Positions 1 through 11,259 are shown, numbered from the stretch's first letter. The stretch is DNA of 64,000 nucleotides from Golubevia sp. BC0850 (GCA_012976225.1 JAAVVG010000004.1:248001-312000), one strand, 5' to 3'. A program made the numbers and translations. The notes: generated by a model not told the origin, from the letters alone.

Positions 1-1
1 T

Positions 2-172
2 GAATCGGTTGGTGGTCTTCACAAGAAGTGGGGAGTCGATGATGGTGGGATCGTGGTTTGTAGACCCGACGGCTACGTGGGGGCGGTTTTCCCTCTCGAA
101 AAACAAGGTTGGAATGCTATTGAGAAGTACTTCGATGGGTTCCTGAATTCCGATAGCGTCTCTAGGTTGTAA
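2..172 (+). CDS. C-terminal end of a phenol 2-monooxygenase-like FAD monooxygenase (5' part outside window)
   Basis: The first 56 codons of the window are open from the left edge to a TAA at 170-172. The peptide contains KKWGVDDGGIVVCRPDGYVG, which matches the extreme C-terminal thioredoxin-like lobe of the phenol hydroxylase class of FAD-dependent aromatic hydroxylases, where a 'W-G-V ... lvRPDGyVg' motif is usual. These enzymes hydroxylate phenolic rings using NADPH and O2. Only the tail is present, so substrate and catalytic residues cannot be judged. The next gene converges on it, with 226 bp between the two stop codons. Seen: the motif and the stop. Inferred: the family. Confidence 0.7.
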   Translation, partial: ESVGGLHKKWGVDDGGIVVCRPDGYVGAVFPLEKQGWNAIEKYFDGFLNSDSVSRL

Positions 173-398
173 ACGAGAAAAATGACTCCAACGTAGTGCA
201 AGTAAACACTCTCCAATAGCATTTCCAATAGATTCTTCCTATCTCTAAAGCGACTCGAGCGTTCTAGATTGAATGAAGAACAATATCCGGGTCTTGATAA
301 TTGATACATGATGATGGTCATCTCGGCGTCAAAGCTCTGGACTCTGTGAACTCCTTTTTTTAAGGTTCCTATTCCCGCTCCTTCTTCCACTTCCAAAT

Positions 399-1943
399 TT
401 ACCTCTTCTTTCCCCCTCCCTTTCTCTTCTTTGACGAGTCACTTCCGTTTCCATTTGCAGTAGCTATAGAGCTAGACTTTCCATTTGAACTGACTTCTCC
501 ATCTTCTTCTCCGACTTCTCCCTCTGCGGTTGGAGCTCCACTGAACTTGCTGATAAGGGATCGGACTGATGTGACTGGCCAAGTATCTTGAGGGAACCTA
601 GGCTTAGGTTGTTCATCTTCGTTTAAAGGAAGCCATTCACCAGTTGCTGGATGAGCTAGATAAACCATTTCAGGAGTGACCAAAGCATCTACAGTTCTAG
701 CTTTTTGACCCATATCCAACATCCCGCTAGCAGCAGAAGCGTTAGAAGTCATGGCTGATTTCAGGTTCTTCTCCTGAGCATCCCAATCGACTGAACCTGA
801 GGAAATCTCTTCCGAGGTTGGTTCGGCAGGTAAATTCGAGAAACCAGAAAGCGGGATCTTGACTTTTTTCTCTTTCAAAAGACTTGCATTAACTTTACTA
901 AGTTCTGAAGAGTTGTTGTTATAAAGATGGAGTAATTGAGAGTATTTGTTTCCGTATCCAATAATCCAACCTGCTCTCTTTAGGTTTTTCATCTTCTTCA
1001 AATCATTCTTCCAAGTTACTACTTGAAGTATGTGTTGAATAGCGCTAGAGGCCAGGATTAAGAAGACTAGAACTGAGACTAAACCGGGTCTGAATCTTTG
1101 ATAGAAATAACCAGTACCTCTCCATTTTGGGAAACCGTTTGATAAGAAATGGTCGTAACGATCTCTGCGATGATCTTGAAGAATCTTGTTGATCAACCCC
1201 AGGGTTTCGAATCGCTTAGAGGCCTTTGGATCGTTTGGATTACGATCAGGACTGAGTGAAAGAAGGAGAAGGAGGGTAGCGAGTTAGGTCATGGAGGGAA
1301 GCTGGAGAGAGAGAGAGAGAGAGATTGGGTCGAGAGGAAGCTTGAAGGATGAATAACGCTCGTCTGCGCTTCAAGACGACTGTCTGTCTCGCGAAAGACC
1401 GAATTGAAGTCTCTACTTTCGTTTGCTTTCTCCCCATCTTCGAAAGATTGAAAGCTACTCTGTACCGAGTGATACCATCTAATCTAACTCTTGTCTGGAA
1501 CCTTCTCCTTCTGGCTTTGAAGCTGCCACTTTCATGACCTCCACTGCAGAGTTGGACACTCACTGTAATTCCAAACTTCTCTTCCTGTAGGCACTCTTGA
1601 TGACCTTAGCGTTTGCGTTTCTTGGAATCTGAAGAATCTTGTAGAAGTTGGCGCTGGCACCGTCCGAGGATTCTAGAGCTGCTTGCAAGTCAAAGATCTA
1701 GGCAGCGTAAGATAACATTGGCCCATGAGTCCAGATTTGATTTAGACGTTATCGGTATGGAAGAAAAGAGAGGGAGAAGGAGAAGAGGAGCTTGCGGTTA
1801 GCACAGTATAGCTGTGGCATTGGAAGCTTTCCTTTCTCTTAACTAACCTCATGATCATCTTTGTCCCAATCTGAAGCTTGAGCCAAACTCAATAGACTGA
1901 GAATGACAACCAGTCCAAAGAGTAGTAGACTATTAAACTTCAT
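399..1943 (-). CDS. Erj5-like ER-membrane J-domain protein
   Basis: Three exons read from the right: 1848-1943, 1564-1697 and 399-1251, giving 360 aa in phase. Exon 1 encodes a signal peptide (MKFNSLLLFGLVVILSLLSL, then AQA) and WDKDDHE. Exon 2 continues with IFDLQAALE and the first J-domain helices (NFYKILQ...KSAYRKRSLEL). The HPD triad (about residues 77-79) is completed across the second intron, followed by RNPNDPKASKRFETLG and RDRYDHFLSNGFPKWRG. A membrane segment follows (VSVLVFLILASSAIQHILQ), then a Ser-rich tail ending in a lysine-rich KKRKGGGKKR. Signal peptide, lumenal J domain and 'NGFPKWRG' next to a membrane span are the hallmark of fungal Erj5, an Hsp70 (Kar2) co-chaperone. The intron at 1252-1563 holds a (GA)10 tract. 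Family assignment is firm; role is from homology. Confidence 0.88.
1305..1324. repeat. (GA)10 microsatellite in an intron of the Erj5-like gene
   Basis: A pure 20-base GA run lies inside intron 2 of the Erj5-like gene (1252-1563). Nothing else in the intron is notable. Confidence 0.8.
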
Positions 1944-2178
1944 CTTGAGGTTGTGGGGGAAGAGAGAAGTGCTCCAATCGCCTCGCAGCCTCAGCCTCAC
2001 CTCCCATCAGGCCCTTTCAGCCCAAAATGAACAATGTGAAGTGAAGTGAGGGGTGCCAAAGAGAAACGAGAGATCAAAATGCAATTCTACAAAGAGACAG
2101 TGATAGAACCAAAAGACAGTGAGGAAGGAGACTGAGGGTATAACACAAGATGTGATGTACGATCCAAAAAATCGATTT

Positions 2179-2759
2179 CTAACATCCTCCGGTTTGCCCT
2201 AATACAGCTAGAATGAGATCGTCGTCCTCTAAATCGTGATCGCCGACAGTCTCATCTGCAAAGACGGGAGAGAGAGGGAGAAGAAGGAGTAGTTGTCAGC
2301 AAGGCCTGTCGAACTCTCTGATCACTCATCTACTACTTACCATCATTCAAGCGAGTTCCATCGAAGGTGAAAGCATAAGTACCATCTGTAGCTCCCATTC
2401 TGCTGTGATATTGCGCGAAGACTTGAGAAGGAGGAAAGCGAAGCTAGTTCAGTGTTTTTGGCTAGACAGTTTGAACTTTGATACCGAGATTTGGAGGCAG
2501 AGGGCATCCGACTCACCCTTCGCTAGCTTAGTTTTGCTTTTGACTTTGAAGTAGACTGATTCACCCTTGCAGTTCGGAAGAGGGAGAGCAGAGAACGGCG
2601 TTCAGTGAGAGAGCAGAGTAAAGGAAAAGTATAGCTCGTTCTGCAGAGATTTTAGCTGTATCGACAGCTTGAGTCTGCGATGAAATCGATACCAACCTGT
2701 TGGTTCTTGATGTGTAGGTTGATTTGTCCTTCGGTCTTGGGTTGTTCTTCATCAGCCAT
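2179..2759 (-). CDS. SUMO-like modifier, copy A (ends Gly-Gly-Cys)
   Basis: Four exons: 2697-2759, 2517-2565, 2341-2421 and 2179-2255 (270 nt, 89 aa), all joining in phase. It starts MADEEQPKTEGQINLHIKNQ, like the flexible Smt3 N-terminus followed by 'INLK'. The ubiquitin-like fold continues with SVYFKVK, AKVFAQYHSRM, TYAFTFDGTRLNDDETVGDH and LEDDDLILAVLGQTGGC, then a stop. The Q-T-G-G end corresponds to the SUMO C-terminus, so maturation would need removal of only one residue (Cys). Compared with typical SUMO it has lost most charges of the SIM-binding groove and carries 'DHDLEDDDLI' where 'nMEDgDiI' is usual. Its neighbour at 2992-3544 is a second SUMO-like gene in the same orientation, sharing the position and phase of the first intron. 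It may be a divergent paralog rather than the main cellular SUMO. Confidence 0.87.
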
Positions 2760-2991
2760 GTTGTTGATCTTTGTGGAAGATTTGGTTGTTAGAGTTAGGT
2801 CGAAGAAACAGAAGCAGACATCTCTCCTGACATTTCACAGCCTCGATAATTGAAAAAGGCACGCTCAGAATTAGAATAACATTATAGAGTAATGAGCAGG
2901 TTAGAACCAGTAAGAATGATAAATGGGGGACTAATTACAAGAGGAACAGCACAATAGAAACCAGGCAGCAGGGCAATCCTCACTTGCTCCT

Positions 2992-3544
2992 TCAACGACC
3001 GTCGCACCCTCCAACAGCTTCTAAGAAGGCATCAATTTGATCACTGGGTAAACAAGAGGAGAAAACGAGGGGTAAGGAAGGTCAGAAACAGTGAAGAAGC
3101 TTCTTTCGAGACGCTGGACCCGATACAGTCCTTCAACTCACCCGTCCTCCATTTCGAGCATTTTTGGGGTGTCGTCGGCATTGAGCCTCTTTCCAGCGAA
3201 ATGGAAGCGGTAGATACCATCCTTCACACCCTTCATGGAGTGGAAAGCAGCCATGATCTTCCCTATCTTAGTGGTCTTCTTGATCTGTGTGTACGAGCAA
3301 AGGAAAGAAGGTGTTTGAGAGTGGGGCCCATGAATCGACTGCCTACACAGATTGAGAGTGTGATACTCACTTGAAAAGGTGTGCCCGACTCTTGCTACGA
3401 TTGAAAGGAGAAGAGAGTCGTGAGGACGAGTTTAGAAAGGTGTCAGGTTGCTGTCAAGCAGAAGAGCATTCTCACCTTGTCTTCTATCACCATGAGGGTG
3501 AGTTTCTCTGCAACAGGCTTGGACGTCCCTTCATTGTCAGACAT
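2992..3544 (-). CDS. SUMO-like modifier, copy B (ends Gly-Gly plus four residues)
   Basis: Four exons: 3476-3544, 3371-3394, 3142-3284 and 2992-3043 (288 nt, 95 aa), in phase throughout. It starts MSDNEGTSKPVAEKLTLMVI and continues PFQIKKTTKIGKIMAAF, YRFHFAGKRLNADDTPKML and EMEDGDQIDAFLEAVGG, then CDGR and a stop. 'IKKTT..', 'GkRLnadDTP' and 'MEDGDqID' match the Smt3/SUMO core closely; the di-glycine is followed by a four-residue propeptide as expected for a Ulp1-processed precursor. Exon 2 is only 24 nt. It lies 232 bp upstream of copy A and faces the GH30 gene across a 199 bp shared promoter. Copy B looks closer to standard SUMO than copy A, but the 'F.yDG.R' motif is changed to FHFAGKR. 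SUMO family is secure; whether it is the principal SUMO is unknown. Confidence 0.88.
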
Positions 3545-3743
3545 ATTTGAAGATGGAGTGCGAGAGAGAAAGTGAAGAAGGCGACGCGAGGTTTGAGTAG
3601 GCCGGGTACCGTGCTACCTCTCCTGCTGTGCTCAGGATGTAATCGATAAACTTGCTTGGCTTTCTTCTATCCATCCCACCACTCTTTGAGCTGACTCTGA
3701 TTCTCTTTTGTTCCCAAGAAAGTCCAGCAAGTCTTCAAGTGGA
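3545..3743. promoter_or_regulatory. Shared promoter between SUMO-like copy B and the GH30 gene
   Basis: These 199 bp separate two divergent start codons (3544 on minus, 3744 on plus) and must hold both core promoters. A pyrimidine-rich stretch lies near 3690-3712. No TATA box or named factor site stands out. Confidence 0.5.
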
Positions 3744-6066
3744 ATGATGCAAAGATGGTCCGCAAAAGGATTCGTTGTGCTAGCCTCAGTCACCCTTTCA
3801 CTTCTCTCCTCAATCGGAGCGCATTTGGTACCAAGGTCCATAGAACTTAAAGATTGCAATCAAAATCCTCCTACAGTCGGTGGTAGCAATCGCTCTCACA
3901 TAGGAAACACCCATTCGTCTTGGAACTTCGCAGAGTCTTCTTCTTCTTCTTCTCCTTTCAAGCGACAGTCCCAATCTCCAATCCCGAATCCAAATCTCGA
4001 CTATTCAGATCTAAGGCAATCTGGTTCTTTCTATACATCAAAAGACTTCGCATCCTCTGTCTTCAATTTCGAAGAACAAAACTTCGATCTCCGAAGCTCT
4101 TTAAGTGGAGTAGACCTCTATATCAATTCTTCAGTCACTTTCCAAGAAGTAGACTATGGTGACGCTGTTACAGATTCTACTGCTTTTCTGTTGATGCAGA
4201 TAAGAGATTCTAACCGAGCACTTTATGAGCAGACAATGGAGGTGAGTGAGCAAAGAGTTGTAGAAGCCTGACAAAGGGCCCCTTGATTAACTTTGACTGA
4301 TTTGCTTTACTCCCTCCTTTCTTTTGATCCATACTATTAAAAAGTACCTATACAACATCAGGACAGGTCGAAGAATCGCAAGAGTCCCCATGGGTGCTTC
4401 CGGTGAGACCCAGTCTACACTCAGAGTCTCGATTTGAAGCTGACTTGGCTCTTCCTATGTCCTCTCTTCTCCTCTCTCTTCTGCTTCCCAGATTTCTCTG
4501 TCGATCGATATACCTATCAAGAGTCCGCGAAATCGGATTTCTCGATCTCGCCTGCCGAAAACATTGCCACGATATTGGTCGATGCAAAGGCTCGACAACC
4601 AGATCTCAAGATAATTCTCTCTCCTTGGACCCCTCCTGCTCGCTGGAAAACACCTCAAACTCAAAACGGAGGAACTTTCAACTCTCAGTACACCGGCGAC
4701 TATGCTCAGTACTTCGTGGACACGGCTAGAGCCTACGATGCTCTTGGACTTCGACCTTTTGCCTTTACCATTCAGAACGAACCATTCCACGCTGCAGCCT
4801 ACCCTTCAATGTTCATGGATTCACAGCAACAAGCTTCTCTTGCCTCTTCAATTCGATCTCAGCTCAACTCCAACGGATTCAGAGACGTCAAAATCTTGGC
4901 ACACGATCATAAGTGAGTACGCAGCTATGACCAACAGAGGTTTCAGATCCAAGTTTTTAGATCCAGGTTCTAGGATTCAGCTTCTTAGATCCAAGTTTCT
5001 AGATCCAATTTTTTAGATCCTTTTAGATCCATTATCCAGCAGGCTGACCTGAGCTTTCTTCCACCAGCTACGACTTGGTTTCAGAGGCCATAGAAACGGT
5101 CAAGATCAATCCAGACACTTTCGACGGCTGTGCTTTTCATGGATACAATGGCTCTGTCGATCAGCTTCAATATTTCAAAGAGGCGACTGATGACATGCCA
5201 GTCTACGTCACTGAAATGAGTGCAGAAGTCGACAACACGTCCTCACAGTGGACGGTCATGTACTGTAAGCTTTCCACCTTTTCTACTCTGCAGACGTCAT
5301 CACATCATACTGACTCTTAATTTCTTCGTTCCCACAGTCTGGTTGCGAACTTTATTCTTTCCAGCTACAGAGCTGAACTCTCGAAGTGTCATGCTCTGGA
5401 ACGTAGCCCTCAATCAAGACTTCGGACCGAGATTGCCTCTAGTGAGTTGAAGCTGGGATCCTCTATTTTGATGTAATCTAAGAGGTCATTCAGGAACCAC
5501 AGACAGAGCGTGACGAGAGGAGAGATTGCCAGCTAACATCCTTCTACTTCTCTCTACAGGCCTTCTGTACTGACTGTATTGGCTCTCTTGAAGTCACTCC
5601 TGAGAACACCTTCTCGCTCTACCCTCAAGCTCATGTCATCTCTCACTTTTCAGCTGCAACCTCCTCCCTGAAAAGCTTGGGAGGATCAGTCTCAAGAAGA
5701 GTTGGAGTTGACTTTCCAAGGAAAGGACATTACCAAGCTTCTAGTTGGTTAGGATGTCTAGATTCGCCTCTAGGATTTGCATCTAGTTTCGAAGGAGATA
5801 ATCTCGACAACAAGATTAATGGAACTAATTACGAGAAAGAGAAACGGATCGGGATTGTCATCTCTAACAAATGCGACGACTCTTTCAGAATCAGGATTGG
5901 AGTAGACGATCAATCTTTCAATTTCAGATCCTATCCTGGTCTAACCACTTTGACTTTCGCTCTGAATTCAACTCAGACTTCGAGCTCGAGGAAAATCACC
6001 ATCGGTCATCTCTGGATCTACGCTCCTCTTTTCGTTTCTATTTTGTTCGTGTCCTTCTCCATTTAA
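3744..6066 (+). CDS. Secreted or GPI-anchored GH30 glycoside hydrolase
   Basis: Six exons: 3744-4241, 4345-4402, 4492-4912, 5068-5264, 5338-5441 and 5560-6066 (594 aa). The start is the first of two adjacent ATGs and is followed by a signal peptide (FVVLASVTLSLLSSIGAHL). The catalytic barrel shows RVPMGASDFSVDRYTYQ, LSPWTPPARWK, FAFTIQNEPFH (acid/base Glu about residue 282) and VYVTEMSAE (nucleophile Glu about residue 375), then SVMLWNVALNQDFGP and the C-terminal beta-sandwich (YPQAHVISHFS). This is clan-A family GH30, whose fungal members are glucosylceramidase-like or endo-beta-1,6-glucanases; the substrate cannot be read from sequence. The protein ends in a short hydrophobic stretch (IYAPLFVSILFVSFSI), which suggests a GPI signal or a tail anchor. 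The intron at 4913-5067 is full of AGATCC-containing repeats. Confidence 0.88.
4930..5035. repeat. Imperfect short tandem repeats in a GH30 intron
   Basis: Within the third GH30 intron the unit TTAGATCCAAGTTT and degenerate forms (AGATCCA, TTAGATCC, CTAGGATTC) recur about every 10-16 bases. The array spans most of the intron and does not reach the splice sites. It looks like local slippage. Confidence 0.6.
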
Positions 6067-6401
6067 GATCTTCCATATTGTTGATCAGCTTCGCTTGCAC
6101 ATTCGGAGTTCTGTCTATATCTCTTCCATTTGTTGGCCTGACCCTCTGCTGGCTGTAGATATTCTATAGCTCTTCTTGCCTGTCCCTCATCTTTGCACAA
6201 TAGATACTGTAGACCTTCCAACGCAATGCTACATAGAACCGTCTCCCTTTTGTTCAGTCGAATCAAGCATCACGTCTGCAGGTCTTGCGGACGTCCTGTG
6301 AAGTCACATTTCAAAGAGCAACACCGATTTTCAGTCACGTTTTGGATCTTGGTCAAATCGAAGGCAAAGCAACATCACAACATCCACCAATTCACCCGAA
6401 G

Positions 6402-8727
6402 ATGCCAACTACTAGAACTTCGTCTTCACCTTCAAAGATGAGAGCCATGGCATCTTCTGATTCAGGAGTCAAGGTCAAGAAGAGCAAGTCAAAAGGAAAA
6501 GGTAAAGGCAAAGCTGCTGCTACTGGTTCCACATCAACCAACAGAGGAAGAGCTTCATCGAGCACTCAATCTCAATCACAAACTCGTCATGAGTTCGATG
6601 AGAATCAGAATCCAACTCAATTGACTCAGAAAGACGCGATGCAATTGGCCAAAGAGTGAGTATAATACATAATTTCACAAGCACAACACCTAACCTGAAA
6701 AGCTAACCTTCGGCTCCCGTCTTCCTACAGCATTGTATCCTCATTGGAACCATCTTCATCAGATTTTTCAATTCCTAAACTCTCGTCCTCGCTTTTGAAA
6801 AGAGCCAACGCTCCTTTAACTCGTAGGAGAAGCTCTCACAATCCAAACAGTCTGATCCATACTTCTCCATCCAAACAGACTAGAGATGATCTCAAGAGGG
6901 AGGACTTGACCTTAGATTGGAATAAGTTCAGGAATTGGCCAGATGGTGTGATGGAAGAGAGGGAAGCTAGAGGAGTGAGTACATCGCGTCAAGTGGGAGG
7001 TGGGAGAGGGGAGGGGAGCTGGCTACTCAGATCAAGGGAAAGAGCAAGAAGAAGGGCATTGCTGAGAGCCTAAGTGATGACTCCGAATTGCAGCGATATA
7101 GAGAGCCTTTAGAACGGGAGATGCTGGTATTATAGAACACACCTCTGACCCTCTTGGCCCCCTCGTCTTCCAACCTGTCTTTCTAGGAATACTTCCGCAG
7201 ATTGAAGTTCATCCATCTAGAGCAACGTTCCAAGTCCTCCTTTCTAGAGGACTGTAACGAAGACTCAGAGATCGGGAAAGATGCTGTAGTCCATTCCAGT
7301 TCAGATGTAGCTCAAATGGGTGAGTGATTTCTTTTCTCCTCGACCTTCACTCAGCATCACTGGAACTGAAAATGTCTCTATCTCTCATTATGAAAATTTG
7401 CTTTGCTTCTCAGAGAAAGAAAAGGATGCCTCCAAACAAGCTCTGAAACTTCGAAAAGCAAAAGCTTATTCTCATCTCTCGTCAATTTCTTCAATCTCTT
7501 CCTCACTTCTGAATCCATACTTGGAATTCAAATCTGATGCTTTAGAAGCGTCCAAACTACTAGATTCTATCAATGAGAAGGAAAATGAATTGAGAAAGCT
7601 GAGAAGTATGAGAGGTTTACCAGAAGGAATTTGGGATGAACATAAGTTTAGTGAAGAAGCTGGAATTGGACCTGAGAGAGTAGTTCCTAGGAAAGGAACC
7701 ATGACATTGGATGAAGCTGATCAATTTATGTTATTACAGGTTAGTAGCGTTCGATTTCCTTCCCTGGCTGTTCTCTCCTCTCTTGCCTCTTCGTCATCCC
7801 TCCGCCTCAACTCTTCATTCTCTCTCACTTACTTTTACTCTCTCGGTCTGTATCAACAGGTCCAAGATATGCAAAACATTACAGAGGCTCACGAAATCCT
7901 AAAGCAGAGAATTTCAAATGCTAGACTCGAAATTAATTCTTACACGAAATCTGTTGACAAATTGGAGATGGACAAAGCTCACTGGGACAGGAAAGCTAAA
8001 GAGGTGATGGAAATTGAAGATGGAGCAACCAAGGATGGCGGTAAATTGAAGAGAGATAAGGCTGTTGAGAGGGAGTGTAATACGTGAGTTGAGTTCTTGG
8101 AAGATGAAGACATTCTTCTCCCGAAGTTCAAAGATATCTGGCTTCCCTGACACTCACTTTTCTTTCTCCAATCTCGTTATTTACAGACTCACCTTCTCCT
8201 TGAACATCATGAAACAACTCCTAAGCGTTACAAACCTAACTGCAATTTCTCCCAAAGAATTCCATACTACCTATCGTCTTGAACGTAGTTCCAACGATGG
8301 AATGGACATAGATCAAGAAGCAAGTGAGGTTGAAGAAGAACTGGACGAATCTACTTCGGGATTCTCAACGATCAGGAGTAGAAATAGGAACAGAGATTTG
8401 ACAGTCGCTTTGAGGTTTGATCAACCTGGTGGGAAATTGGTTGGATATTCAGTGAGTACCTGGTTTGATATTTCACTCCTCATCGAAGTACTCAAATCGT
8501 CCAAGAACAAAGAGAACTGAGACGCTGATCTTGACTTTTCCCGATTCTAGCTTCTACTCCCAGCTTTTCCAGGCGATCCTCACTCGCGACTTCTACCTCA
8601 TCCTTTGATCCCCTCTCCACACGAACCGGATGCTGCTCATGCACGTCTTGAAGCGGCTGTCAAAGCCAACGATCCTTGTCTTTTGTTGAAGGAAGCTGTG
8701 GGCTGTATCGAGAGAAGGTTGAGGTGA
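6402..8727 (+). CDS. Unrecognised coiled-coil protein with basic N-terminus
   Basis: Seven exons join in phase: 6402-6655, 6731-6974, 7187-7319, 7414-7739, 7860-8083, 8187-8451 and 8551-8727 (540 aa). The first ~45 residues are Ser/Lys-rich (KVKKSKSKGKGKGKAAA), resembling a nuclear signal. A middle block has FRNWPDGVMEEREARGEYFR. Then come two coiled-coil stretches (LLDSINEKENELRKLRSM and ITEAHEILKQRISNARLEIN...KLEMDKAHWDRK). An acidic linker (EASEVEEELDES) precedes a C-terminal globular part (DLTVALRFDQPGGKLVGYSL...LLKEAVGCIERRL) that could be RWD-like. This layout resembles kinetochore or spindle proteins, but no specific family is recognised and that reading is only a suggestion. It follows the GH30 gene by 335 bp on the same strand. 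Confidence 0.7.
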
Positions 8728-9173
8728 TGGTTTATGAGAACTCGTTCTCTCTTTTTTCCGTTCTTTTGTATTTGATTTTCGTTTTGGACTTGTAATGATA
8801 TCAATATTCTGTACTATCTAATTTGCCTGTTCGTACGCTCACCAAGGTGCGAAGCTCAGCAAACCTCTGATTGCATTGTCATTTTTCTGGGAGGCTTTCA
8901 CGGTGAAAGTTGAAAAAGTGAAAAACAAGATTGTGGGGAGCATCGGCCCTCGCCGAGCGGACCTTTTCTCAATGGTCAATGATTCAGTCAGATCATCTCG
9001 TACGTATCTGGTATTAATCTCGTACGTCCGTTGAGGAGGACAACAAGACAGATCGTAGCAGCGGCTATCTCAAAAACCTAAATAAACCGCCTTCGAAACT
9101 TTTCGATTCTTCCTTCCCCCTTTCCTCTCCTTCAAAGCATAGCGTACGCTTCGAAAAGCTAGATCAGATCAAA
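8728..9173. other. Intergenic spacer with alpha/beta hydrolase promoter
   Basis: No gene seen. It holds the 3' flank of the coiled-coil gene (TTTTTTCC- and TGTA-rich near 8745-8800) and the upstream region of the hydrolase. CT-rich sequence (about 9110-9130) lies 45 bp before the hydrolase ATG. Confidence 0.5.
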
Positions 9174-10503
9174 ATGGCATCAAGAACCAACATCGAATTT
9201 CCTTCAGAAAGTGGAACCTGCACTGGATGGCTCTATACTCCAAAGAACGCTGAGAAGCAACCCACCCTATGTGAGTAACCCTTCACCTCTTTGACAAAGG
9301 CGATAATGCTCATCTCCCTTTACTCTTCTCCTTCTACGATCTTCTCAGTAATGGCTCACGGACTAGGTAAGAGAAACGAGGATTTGATCAACCTCATCCG
9401 CGACTCTGCACAGACTTCTCACTCATCTAATCTTTCTTTCTACCTTCCTCCTTTTTCTTCTCGAATTTTTCGAATTCTCTCTTATTGAAGGTGCCGTGAA
9501 GGAGATGGCTTTGGTGAGTATCAACTTTCTGCCCCAGCAGAGGGGTGTCTCTCTCTCGACATTTGCTGATCCCAGTTGTCACTTCATCTTCTTGACAGGA
9601 TTCTTATGCCGAGACCTTCTCACAAGCCGGCTTTGTGTGCATCGTATTCGACTATAGGCATTTTGGAACGTCAACGGGACAACCCAGATATCTGATCGAC
9701 ATCGAGCAGCAGAACAGAGACTGGCATTCCGCTATTAAGTACGCCAAGTCTTTGAAAGAGGTGGACTCAGACAGATTAGGGCTTTTCGGAACCTCTTTTT
9801 CTGGGGGACAGGTCATAAGAGTGGCTGCTGAGTCGTCAGACATCAAGGCTGTCGTTTCTCAATGTCCCTTCACATCTGGTTTCAGATCAGCTCTCACTAC
9901 TTCAAAAGTTCAAGCTCCTTACATGCTTTTCCAAGCACTCAGAGATTACTTCTTTGGAACACCAGAACATCCTTATCTTCTCCCTCTCGCTGGAGAACCC
10001 GGAAGTCGTGAGTTCAGCTTTTCCTTTCGATCTCTACGCCCTCTACCCAACCTCACCCTATCTCTCGTCCTCCAATCTAATCAGCTGCTCTCATGAGTGC
10101 TTCGGACGTCGTCGAAGGATATCTCTCAATCACCCCAGCCGACTTCGACCATCCAAACACAACTCCAGCTCGAATCATTTTGAACTTAATCCGCTTTTAC
10201 CCAGGAGCTTACGCAAAGAATGTCAAGTGCCCTATCTTTTTCGGGGTTTGTCGTAAGGACACAGTGGCTCCAGCTGGGGCCACTATCTCGTATGCCAGAC
10301 AAGCTCCAAAAGGGGAGGTGAGCAAAATCGATACGGGCAGCTCACATGCTTTTGAAAGTTGGGCTAAAACAGCTCTCTTTTCCTTCCCCAATCTCTTCCA
10401 GGTCAAGATCTATGAGGACATGGGTCACTTTGACATCTATACAGGAGAGAAAACCCAAAGAGCGAGAAAGGATTACGTTGAATTCCTTAAAAGCCATCTT
10501 TAG
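9174..10503 (+). CDS. Alpha/beta-hydrolase superfamily protein
   Basis: Six exons: 9174-9270, 9349-9366, 9491-9513, 9599-10007, 10085-10317 and 10402-10503 (293 aa). Two are micro-exons of 18 and 23 nt. They encode the oxyanion region MAHGLGAVKEMAL, and without them the frame fails. The nucleophile elbow is LGLFGTSFSGGQV (Ser about residue 112), the acid is probably Asp in CRKDTVAP, and the base His in MGHFDIYTG. 'FDYRHFGTSTGQPR' after the second strand is typical of dienelactone-hydrolase or X-Pro-peptidase-like serine hydrolases. There is no signal peptide, so it is probably cytosolic. The substrate is unknown. The protein is complete, with all three triad members visible. Confidence 0.82.
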
Positions 10504-11259
10504 TAGTTGACATCTCCTCCATATACTGTACAGTGTATATTCTTCTTTTGTAATCAGCTATTGAGCCTATATGTTTCAAAATTTTTGTTTGAGGGAAGCT
10601 TCTTGGCAATGGAAAGCTGAATGGGCCTTTGCGCGAAGACACAACTCGTTCGCAACGTCAACACGATCAGATCAGAAAGTTAAAGCTTGATTTGTGGATC
10701 TGCTGATGATATTGACAACTTTTGAAATCTCGCTTGAGGTAATTGAGAGGGGAAGAAAGGGGGGTCTGAATTTAGGGTAAAGAAGTTGAAAAGTCGAAGA
10801 GAGGATTGATAAAAGAACAACGAGAAGAGAGACAATAATATGAAGCATGATTTATGTAAGAAGAAAGGACGTGGAGAGTGTGACAAGATCTATTTGCAGT
10901 GAAATTGATGGTAAAGAGAAGAGAGGGGTTGAATTTGACGGACTGAAGAACATTTGATCGGGGATGATTTGAGACTCATTAATGACATGGAGCTTGGAAG
11001 AATCAAATTGGATAATGAGAGAACAGAAGAAAAGAGGAGAGGAGTAGATTAAGTTTGAAGGCTTGAGATCTGAAAAGAGAACATTGTTGGTATAATTGAA
11101 GGTTGAGAGAATCGGAATTGAGAGATAGACAGAGAGAGAGAGGGAAAATTGGAATAATGAGGAGAAAGATAATCCTCAACTTGCTTCGACTTGAATATGT
11201 TTGAAAGGCTAGTGGAGAGACGTCTCGAGAAGAAAGATGAGAAAGGCAAAAGAGGCGTC
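10504..11259. other. Convergent 3' intergenic region
   Basis: This 756 bp lies between the stop codons of the alpha/beta hydrolase and the CaaX protein and is AT-rich with purine-rich runs on the plus strand (GAGAGAGAGAG near 11130). It probably holds both 3' untranslated regions. Open frames here are low-complexity and unsupported. Confidence 0.5.
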
